DNA from: Verrucomicrobiota bacterium
GTDB taxonomy: Bacteria > Verrucomicrobiota > Verrucomicrobiia > Opitutales > Oceanipulchritudinaceae
DNA length: 32,940 bases
Direction: 5' to 3'
Assembly: GCA_009908535.1 (NCBI GenBank)
Contig: JAAAOD010000204.1
Span: forward strand, 1 to 32,940
The notes below the pieces were generated by a model. That model did not search any database, was not told where the DNA came from, and was given only the letters and a program-made list of their open reading frames with translations. Both the position numbers and the translations under genes were made by a program. Below, piece by piece: positions 26,729 to 32,940 of this stretch. Positions within the stretch are counted from its first letter, which is position 1; every line of letters begins with the position of its first letter.

Positions 26729-28735
26729 TCAGAGCAGCGGCGCGATGACGAGGGCGACGATGGCCATGACATTGATGAGAATGTTCATGGACGGGCCGGA
26801 GGTATCCTTGAGGGGATCCCCGACGGTGTCGCCGACGACGCAGGCGCGGTGCGCGTCGGAGTTCTTGCCCCCGTAGTTGCCCTGCTCGACGAATTTCTTC
26901 GCGTTGTCCCATGCGCCGCCGGAGTTGGCCATCATGAGGGCGAGGAGAACGCAGCCGAGAAGGGCGCCGACGAGCATGCCGCCGAGGGTTTCCGGCCCGA
27001 AGGCGAAGCCGACGAGGACGGGGCTGAAGACGGCGATGGCGGCGGGCAGGAACATGCGCTTGAGCGCCGCATCGGTGGCGATGTCGACGCAGCGCGCGGA
27101 ATCCGGCTTCGCCTCCCCGTCGAGGAGGCCGGGGATTTCGCGGAACTGGCGCCGGATCTCCGCGATCATTTCCCCGGCGGCGGAACCCACGGCGTTCATC
27201 GTCACGGAACTGACGAGGAAGGGCAGGAAACCGCCGATGAAAACGCCCGTGAGAACGGCGGGATCACCGAGCTGCAGGCTGAAATCATCGTAGCGGGAAC
27301 GGATGACATTGATGTAGGCGGCGATGATGGCGAGGCCGGCGAGGGCGGCGGCGCCGATGGCGAAGCCTTTCCCAATGGCGGCGGTGGTGTTCCCGACTTC
27401 ATCGAGGGAGTCCGTGATGTCGCGGGTCTTCTTCCCAAGGCCGCCCATTTCGGCGATGCCCCCGGCGTTGTCGGCGACCGGACCGTAGGCGTCGATGCTC
27501 ATGGTGATGCCGATCGTCGAGAGCATGCCGACGGCGGCGATGCCGACCCCGTACAGGCCGGCCAGCTCGCTGGTGATGAGCAGAATGGCGGCCACGGTGG
27601 CGAGCGGAATGACCACGGACTGCATGCCCATGGCAAGGCCGGAAATCATCACCGTGGCGACCCCGGTCTGGGAGGATTTGGCGATGTCGCGCATGGGGCG
27701 TCCGCCCGTGTAGTACTCCGTGGCGAGGCCAATGAAGACGCCCCCGACGGAACCGCAGAGAACACAGAACCAGACGGCCGGTTCGATGCCGAGAAGCGAC
27801 ATGATCCCATAGGCGGCGAGAATAAAGAGGACGGAGGCCCCGAGTGTCCCGGTGCGGAGCGCGCGGGCGGGATCCTTGCCGGCGCTGGCCCGCACGAGCA
27901 GCATTCCGGCGAGGGAGCAGAGGAGTCCGGTGGAGGTCAGGGCAAGGGGCAGAAAGAGAAGGCTGAAGCTGGAATCCGCCAGCTCGGAAACCATGGCGGC
28001 GCCCATCGTGGCGGCGATGGCCATGCTGGCGATCTGCGCGTTGCAGTAGGATTCGAAAAGGTCGGACCCCATGCCCGCGACGTCGCCGACATTGTCGCCG
28101 ACGTTGTCCGCGATCACTCCCGGATTGCGGGGATCATCCTCAGGAATGCCGGATTCGAGCTTGCCGACAAGGTCGGCGCCGACATCGGCCGCTTTGGTGA
28201 AAATGCCGCCGCCGACGCGGAAGAAGATGGCGACGAGGGAGGCGCCCATGGCAAAGCCGTGGATGATGTGGATGTCCGCTTCGCTGCGCCCGAAAAAGAG
28301 GAAGAGCCCGCCGACGCCGACAAGACCCATCGAGGCCACCGTCAATCCCATGATGCTGCCGCCGAAAAAGGCCGTGCGCAACGCTTCGCCGGCGCCCTCT
28401 TCATGGGCCGCCACGGTGGTGCGGACATTCGCCTTGGTGGCCGTGTACATGCCGATGAAGCCTGCCGCGCCTGCACATATGGCCCCGAGGAAGAAGGCGA
28501 AGGATTCATAGGGATCCTTGAAGGCGAGGGCGCCGCCGACAACGACGGCGAAAAGGACCAGGATCGTGAACTCGCGGCGCATGAAGACCATGGCGCCGTT
28601 GTGGATCTGGCCGGCAATGTCCGCGATCATCCCCTCTCCGGCCGGGCGCCGGCGGATGGAGCGGTAGATGGCGAAGGCGCAGAACAGTCCGAAGAAGCCG
28701 AGAAGGGGGGCGAGGAGGGGGAGTGAGAAATTCAT
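26729..28735 (-). CDS. hppA: Membrane-bound ion-pumping pyrophosphatase
   Basis: This 668-residue protein hydrolyses pyrophosphate and pumps H+ or Na+ across the cytoplasmic membrane. It shows the family's catalytic strings [57 protein letters not shown], and near the C-terminus [11 protein letters not shown]...[27 protein letters not shown]. About 16 hydrophobic helices fit the length. [11 protein letters not shown] near residue 448 carries alanine where K+-independent enzymes have lysine, so this should be the K+-dependent subfamily. The sequence alone does not settle Na+ against H+. It follows the unrecognised gene upstream by 15 bp and is probably its operon partner. Confidence 0.96.
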   Translation of the reverse strand: MNFSLPLLAPLLGFFGLFCAFAIYRSIRRRPAGEGMIADIAGQIHNGAMVFMRREFTILVLFAVVVGGALAFKDPYESFAFFLGAICAGAAGFIGMYTATKANVRTTVAAHEEGAGEALRTAFFGGSIMGLTVASMGLVGVGGLFLFFGRSEADIHIIHGFAMGASLVAIFFRVGGGIFTKAADVGADLVGKLESGIPEDDPRNPGVIADNVGDNVGDVAGMGSDLFESYCNAQIASMAIAATMGAAMVSELADSSFSLLFLPLALTSTGLLCSLAGMLLVRASAGKDPARALRTGTLGASVLFILAAYGIMSLLGIEPAVWFCVLCGSVGGVFIGLATEYYTGGRPMRDIAKSSQTGVATVMISGLAMGMQSVVIPLATVAAILLITSELAGLYGVGIAAVGMLSTIGITMSIDAYGPVADNAGGIAEMGGLGKKTRDITDSLDEVGNTTAAIGKGFAIGAAALAGLAIIAAYINVIRSRYDDFSLQLGDPAVLTGVFIGGFLPFLVSSVTMNAVGSAAGEMIAEIRRQFREIPGLLDGEAKPDSARCVDIATDAALKRMFLPAAIAVFSPVLVGFAFGPETLGGMLVGALLGCVLLALMMANSGGAWDNAKKFVEQGNYGGKNSDAHRACVVGDTVGDPLKDTSGPSMNILINVMAIVALVIAPLL

Positions 28736-28750
28736 GACGGAAGGACCGGG

Positions 28751-29527
28751 TTAAAAGCGGGAGACCGAGGTGGCCGAACTCCACCATGTGTGATGCGGGC
28801 CTTCCAGCTCCTCCTCGGAGGGGAAGGGGTAGGCGCGGACGTCCTCCTGGTCCCCGACGAAGAAAGCGTTTTCGACCACGGGGTAGATCAGCTCCCGGTT
28901 GAGGTCACGGTGGACGATCTTCGTCATCTTGTCCGTCCGGTATTTCAATGCGGTGAGGCACTCGCGGATATGATTGACGTCCTTGTAGGGCAGGTTGCGG
29001 GCGGAGCTTTTTTCGGGGTCTCTGGCAAGTCCGTTCAGCCGCAGTTCGCAGAAGACAAGGCGCGGGATGAAGACCGGTTGTTCCGGGTTCGTCACGTAGC
29101 GGCAGAATTCCTCCGGCCCGAGCGGGCTGGCCACCTTCGGGTTCACCGGACAGAGTTCCTGATAAAGGTGAAAGCCGGAGCGTTCAGGGAGGGGCGCACT
29201 GCTCGGGGCAAGCTCGAGGGTGAGGCCGTCCTTGGTCGTCAGGTACAAATTTCCGAGGGCGGAAACGGGGATATTGGCCAGCGCGCCGTAGACGGAGACA
29301 TAGGTCGAACGCCGGGGAGAGCCGTCGGGATGGGCGACGCACTTTTCCCGCGCCGCGGCGAGCTGGAAGGCTTCGGACTCGAAGGACGGATCGACTTTGA
29401 AAAATATGGCCGGTCCGCGGGTGAGCTTCTTGTCGCCGATGGCGAGGTATTTGCCGAAACGTTCCGGAGGCAGCTGCGAAAAGATCAAGGCTTCCGGGAT
29501 GAGGGAGAGGTAGAGGTAATTTTCCAT
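28751..29527 (-). CDS. Unrecognised protein in an operon with the pyrophosphatase
   Basis: I do not recognise this 258-residue protein. It starts MENYLYLSLIPEALIFSQLPPERFGKYLAIGDKKLTRGPAIFFKVDP and is soluble in appearance, with no signal peptide or membrane helix. Conserved-looking blocks are YVSVYGALANIPVSALGNLYLTTKDG, FIPRLVFCELRL and RDLNRELIYPVVENAFFVG; the C-terminus ends HHTWWSSATSVSRF. The track's start at 29698 adds 57 residues of low-complexity text that overlap the promoter region and first codons of the ClC gene, so I chose the ATG at 29527. It precedes hppA by 15 bp on the same strand. Function is unknown. Confidence 0.7.
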   Translation of the reverse strand: MENYLYLSLIPEALIFSQLPPERFGKYLAIGDKKLTRGPAIFFKVDPSFESEAFQLAAAREKCVAHPDGSPRRSTYVSVYGALANIPVSALGNLYLTTKDGLTLELAPSSAPLPERSGFHLYQELCPVNPKVASPLGPEEFCRYVTNPEQPVFIPRLVFCELRLNGLARDPEKSSARNLPYKDVNHIRECLTALKYRTDKMTKIVHRDLNRELIYPVVENAFFVGDQEDVRAYPFPSEEELEGPHHTWWSSATSVSRF

Positions 29528-29657
29528 GGGAGGGGAGTGGTGACAGCGGAAGACGTTGGGAAGAATCCGCTCCGGAGGCAAGTCCATCGAGGGCTGGTCG
29601 GGGAAGTCCTCAAGGCTGGTTCCGGATGAGGGTTTGCCAGAGGCGGTTCCAGCTGCC

Positions 29658-31478
29658 ATGCAATCCTCTCCAATGAGCGAAGCCAACCTCGGCGGCACGA
29701 TCCAACGGCGGTTACGTTTCCCCGATTATCTTCGGCGGAACTTCACCGATACACAGCGCTACCTGATCATCTGGATCATCACGGGCATCGCCTGCGGCGC
29801 GGTGGCGGTGGCCTTTCATAAATCCATCGACCTTGTCTTCCACTTTGTCCGTTCCATGGCGGAATGGATCGGCGACGGATCCAGCGGGATGACCTACTTT
29901 TATCTGGGCATCGCCCCTGTCCTCGGGGGTCTTCTCACGGGCCTGATCGTGCAGTTTCTGGCTCCCACCGCTGTGGGTTCGGGCATTCCGCAGACCAAGG
30001 CGCGGTATTACCGGGACTTCGGGGTCTTCCGTCTTCGCGAGGCGGTTTACCGCTTCATCGTCGGCACACTCTCGGTGGGTTTCGGGATGAGTCTGGGACG
30101 GGAAGGGCCGACGGTGCATATCTGTGGCGCCCTTGCCTCGTGGATCGGGCAGATGTTCGGTCTCGCGAAAAAACGGGTGCAGGCGATGGTGCCGCTCGGG
30201 ATGGGGGCCGGGATCTCCGCCGCGTTCAACGCGCCCATGGCGGCGGTCTTTTTCGTCTTTGAGGAGCTGCTGGGCGACTTCAGCAGCAAGGCCTTTTTCG
30301 GTATCTTTGTCTGCGTGGTGATCGCGACGGCCATCCAGCGGATCGCGATCGGGGAGCACCCGGCCTTTGCCATCGAACTGGAGCTGATCACGACGGACTG
30401 GTGGATGTTGCTTGCGGTGCCGCTGGGATTGGCGAGCGCGCTACTGGGGAGGTTTTTCGTCGAGGGCCTGTTGCAGACGCGACAGTTTTTCCGTGAGCGC
30501 ACCTCGGTGCCGGCCTGGATCCGTCCGGCCTTCGGCGGCCTTGGCGTGGGGATCATCGGGGTGACCGTGGCGATGTTGGCCGATGGCCACCTCGGCATTT
30601 TCGGGATCGGCTACGATGACCTGAACACGGCCCTGAACGGACGGCTGGTTCTCCTTTCCACGGTGACCCTGCTGCTGGGCGGAAAAATCATCGCCACCCT
30701 GCTCGCTTACGGCAGCGGGGGAAGCGGCGGCCTCTTCGCCCCGACCCTCTTCATCGGCGGAATGCTCGGAACCCTTCTCGGATGCGCGGCACAGCCCCTT
30801 TTTCACTACAGCAACGACATCATCGGGGCGATGGCCCTTCTCGGGATGGGCTCCTTTTTCGCCGCCGTCATCCGCTGTCCCATGACCTCCATCGTCATTA
30901 TCTGGGAGATGACGGGGCAGTACGCCCTCATTCTTCCCCTCATGGCGGGGAACATGCTTGCCTGGCTGCTTTCCGGAAAGCTGCAACCGGTGCCGCTGTA
31001 CGACGCCCTCCTTCTGCAGGACAAGATCAACCTGAAGAAGATGCCGCACTACAAGGGCGACCAGGACTGGCGCAACCTGCCTGTGAGCACCATCATGAGC
31101 TTCGACCCTGTCACGGTGGGGGCAAAGGAAAACCTCGACGACCTTCTCGCCCGTATCGGTGAGGAGGGGCTCCGCCATCATGCTTACCCGGTTCTCGACG
31201 CGGCGGGCAAGGTGGTCGGCGTGGTCACCCACCACGAGATGGAGGAGAAGCAGCGGGCGCAAGCGGCGCGGACGGTCGGCGAACTCGTGGAAGGCCAGCA
31301 TCTCATCAGCCTTAACCCGGAGACGAGCATCCGCGACGTTGCCCAGATCCTCGTCCTTGAGGATGTCATGCAGGCCCCGGTGGTCAGCTCGAGCGACCCG
31401 GGCAAGCTCATGGGCATCGTCACCCTGCACGATATCGCGCGCCAGCAAAACGCCATCGAGGATGCCATCGGACGCTGA
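29658..31478 (+). CDS. ClC-family chloride channel/antiporter with CBS domains
   Basis: The 606-residue protein has the ClC selectivity-filter motifs GSGIPQTKARYY (107-118), GREGPTVHI (147-155, with gating glutamate E149) and GGLFAPTLFIGG (near 355). About ten or more hydrophobic segments lie between residues 35 and 460. The C-terminal ~120 residues carry a CBS pair (VSTIMSFDPVTVGAKENLDDLL... and GQHLISLNPETSIRDVAQILVLEDVMQAPVVSS), a nucleotide-sensing regulator. The protein should exchange Cl- for H+ or conduct Cl- in the inner membrane. A second ATG at 29673 (MSEANLGG) is equally possible; the track's TTG at 29556 lies in the intergenic region. It is divergent from the preceding gene. Confidence 0.92.
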   Translation: MQSSPMSEANLGGTIQRRLRFPDYLRRNFTDTQRYLIIWIITGIACGAVAVAFHKSIDLVFHFVRSMAEWIGDGSSGMTYFYLGIAPVLGGLLTGLIVQFLAPTAVGSGIPQTKARYYRDFGVFRLREAVYRFIVGTLSVGFGMSLGREGPTVHICGALASWIGQMFGLAKKRVQAMVPLGMGAGISAAFNAPMAAVFFVFEELLGDFSSKAFFGIFVCVVIATAIQRIAIGEHPAFAIELELITTDWWMLLAVPLGLASALLGRFFVEGLLQTRQFFRERTSVPAWIRPAFGGLGVGIIGVTVAMLADGHLGIFGIGYDDLNTALNGRLVLLSTVTLLLGGKIIATLLAYGSGGSGGLFAPTLFIGGMLGTLLGCAAQPLFHYSNDIIGAMALLGMGSFFAAVIRCPMTSIVIIWEMTGQYALILPLMAGNMLAWLLSGKLQPVPLYDALLLQDKINLKKMPHYKGDQDWRNLPVSTIMSFDPVTVGAKENLDDLLARIGEEGLRHHAYPVLDAAGKVVGVVTHHEMEEKQRAQAARTVGELVEGQHLISLNPETSIRDVAQILVLEDVMQAPVVSSSDPGKLMGIVTLHDIARQQNAIEDAIGR

Positions 31479-31519
31479 GCCGGGCTTGCGGGATGGGGTT
31501 CCGTGGGTAGGTTGGCAAC

Positions 31520-32764
31520 ATGGAAGCAGTTCAGACCATGGCCGCCGCCGATCTGGCGGCACTCCGGTCCCAGTTCCCGCTACTGGGGCGGGAATTCAAT
31601 GGCCGCCCTGTGGTGTACCTCGACAATGCGGCCTCCGCGCAGAAGCCCGCTGTCGTGCTGGAGCGTCTCGACCGCTTTTACCGGGAGGAATACGCGAATA
31701 TCCACCGCGGGGTCCACTTCCTGTCCCAGACCGCGACCGAGGCCTACGAAGGCGCCCGGGCCCGGGTGGCGGCTTTCCTCGGCACTGCCTCGGCGGAGGA
31801 AATCGTTTTCACTAAAGGGGCCACCGAAGCGATCAACCTCGTCGCTGCCGGCCTTGGCGAGACCCTCTTGCGGGAAGGGGACACGGTTCTGCTGACGCGC
31901 ATGGAACACCATGCCAACATCGTTCCGTGGCAACTCCTTGAAAAGCGCAAAGGAATCCGCATCGCGGTGGCCGAAGTTACGCCGGAGGGCGAAATCAACC
32001 GCGAGGATTTTCGCCGCAAACTGCGCGAGCTGCAGCCGAAAATGGTGGGCTTGGTGCACGTTTCGAACTCGCTGGGTACGATCAACCCGGCACGGGAACT
32101 GATCGCGGAGGCGCAGGAGCTGGGAGCCCGGGTCCTTCTCGACGCCTCCCAGTCAGCACCCCACTTTGCGATTTCGGTGCGGGATCTCGGGTGCGATTAC
32201 CTTGTCTTCAGCGGCCACAAGATCTTTGGACCGACCGGGATCGGCTGTCTGTGGGGAAAGGCGGAACTTCTCGCGGAGCTGCCGCCGTACCAGGGCGGCG
32301 GGGACATGATTGAGAATGTCGCCTTCGAAGGGACGGAGTTCAAGGATCCGCCGGCCCGGTTTGAGGCCGGAACTCCGCCTGTCGCGCAGGCGGTCGGTCT
32401 TGCCGCGGCCATTGATTTCCTCGAGGCGCAGGACCGCGAAGCTCTTGAGGCGCATGAAACCGCCCTGCTCGCGAAGGCCACGGAGGGGCTGCGGGAGATT
32501 CCCGGTTTGCGCATTATCGGGGAGGCGCGGGAAAAGGCCTCTGTTATCTCCTTCGTCCTCGACTGCGCGCATCCGCATGACATTGCCACCTTTCTCGATG
32601 CGGACGGCATCGCCATTCGTACCGGCCACCATTGCACGCAGCCGCTGTTCCGGCATTTCGGGCTCGCGGGCTCCGCGCGGGCGAGCTTCGCCTTCTACAA
32701 CACCTTTGCCGAGGTCGAACAGCTGGTCGCCGCGGTAGGAAAGGTGCACCGCTTTTTCGGCTGA
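31520..32764 (+). CDS. sufS: SufS family cysteine desulfurase
   Basis: SufS is the PLP enzyme that releases sulfur from cysteine for Fe-S cluster assembly. The 414-residue protein has VVYLDNAASAQKP (31-43), EHHANIVPWQ (129-138), the PLP lysine in FSGHKIFGPTG (K234) and the persulfide cysteine in RTGHHCTQP (C372). The sequence around that cysteine fits the SufS/group II type. Length is typical. A second ATG six codons in (MAAADL) is possible; the first has a weak purine stretch upstream. No sufBCD or sufE gene is next to it in this window, so it may act from a separate locus. The gene ends 10 bp before the convergent aminotransferase gene. Confidence 0.95.
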   Translation: MEAVQTMAAADLAALRSQFPLLGREFNGRPVVYLDNAASAQKPAVVLERLDRFYREEYANIHRGVHFLSQTATEAYEGARARVAAFLGTASAEEIVFTKGATEAINLVAAGLGETLLREGDTVLLTRMEHHANIVPWQLLEKRKGIRIAVAEVTPEGEINREDFRRKLRELQPKMVGLVHVSNSLGTINPARELIAEAQELGARVLLDASQSAPHFAISVRDLGCDYLVFSGHKIFGPTGIGCLWGKAELLAELPPYQGGGDMIENVAFEGTEFKDPPARFEAGTPPVAQAVGLAAAIDFLEAQDREALEAHETALLAKATEGLREIPGLRIIGEAREKASVISFVLDCAHPHDIATFLDADGIAIRTGHHCTQPLFRHFGLAGSARASFAFYNTFAEVEQLVAAVGKVHRFFG

Positions 32765-32774
32765 GGCGACCGGG

Positions 32775-32940
32775 TCAGAGACAATCGGCGAGGGCCCGCG
32801 CGAAGCGTGGCAGGTTGGCCTCGTTGAGCCCGGCCACGTTGATACGTCCGCTTTCGACGATGTAGATGCTGTATTCTTCGCGCAGGCGGTGGAGGGTCGC
32901 CTCGGGAAGGCCGGTGTAGGAAAACATGCCCCGGTAATTA
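32775..32940 (-). CDS. Aspartate/aromatic aminotransferase, C-terminal part
   Basis: The reverse strand is open from the window edge to a TGA at 32777-32775. The last 55 residues read NYRGMFSYTGLPEATLHRLREEYSIYIVESGRINVAGLNEANLPRFARALADCL. This matches the C-terminus of class I AspC/TyrB transaminases, including the substrate-binding arginine region ESGRINVAGL. The rest lies outside the window, so aspartate against aromatic specificity cannot be settled. This frame was not in the ORF track because it lacks a start here. Confidence 0.88.
   Translation of the reverse strand, partial: NYRGMFSYTGLPEATLHRLREEYSIYIVESGRINVAGLNEANLPRFARALADCL

Noticed and set aside
26849-28726. A 625-codon open frame antisense to hppA
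   Set aside because: The product is D/G/A/E-rich without domains, while the opposite strand encodes a complete pyrophosphatase.
1-32940. tRNA, rRNA, CRISPR, integrase or transposase genes
   Set aside because: I looked for these as marks of a mobile island and saw none, so no boundaries or attachment sites for the defence cassette can be given.

Overview
The window looks like one chromosomal segment of a GC-rich, Gram-negative bacterium. Likely outer-membrane genes (an Omp85/TamA-like barrel with a TamB-like partner), a PEP-CTERM protein, a membrane-bound pyrophosphatase and the general gene style suggest Verrucomicrobiota, possibly Opitutae. That placement is inference from gene content only; no rRNA is present to confirm it. 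Many genes lack a visible Shine-Dalgarno sequence; several others overlap their upstream neighbour by an ATGA or TAATG junction.

Region 1 (1 to about 5,600) is a composite defence cassette on the + strand: the 3' end of hsdS, a PrrC/AAA_13-like ATPase carrying the residues of an anticodon-nuclease triad, a RhuM-family gene, a 35-codon mini-ORF whose first 30 codons duplicate the start of hsdM, a DUF3800 gene coupled to it, and an intact hsdM. A 40-codon ORF overlapping the hsdM stop closes the cassette. No hsdR lies in the window and no hsdS follows hsdM. This is the accessory region and the best candidate for an unusual system: a type I restriction-modification locus guarded by a suicide RNase-like protein, with a DUF3800 gene placed behind a copied hsdM leader.

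Region 2 (5,659 to 13,140) holds a small three-helix membrane protein on the - strand, then a TamB-like gene broken by a single-base frameshift in a G6 run, coupled to a TamA/Omp85-like barrel gene. The pair should serve outer-membrane or lipid transport and assembly. A PEP-CTERM protein with its own promoter and a strong bidirectional terminator follows.

Region 3 (13,152 to 23,185) contains gltB-gltD (glutamate synthase, - strand), a secreted cytochrome c/sugar dehydrogenase fusion (+), and a hybrid sensor histidine kinase (-).

Region 4 (23,200 to 32,940) contains a DUF3127 gene preceded by a perfect 13-bp hairpin, a THUMP-type rRNA methyltransferase, a YadG/YadH-type ABC exporter, a membrane-bound pyrophosphatase in a probable operon with an unrecognised gene (-), a ClC antiporter with CBS domains, sufS, and the 3' end of an aspartate/aromatic aminotransferase gene (-). 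These are ordinary housekeeping and transport genes. No tRNA, rRNA, CRISPR array, integrase or IS element was recognised.
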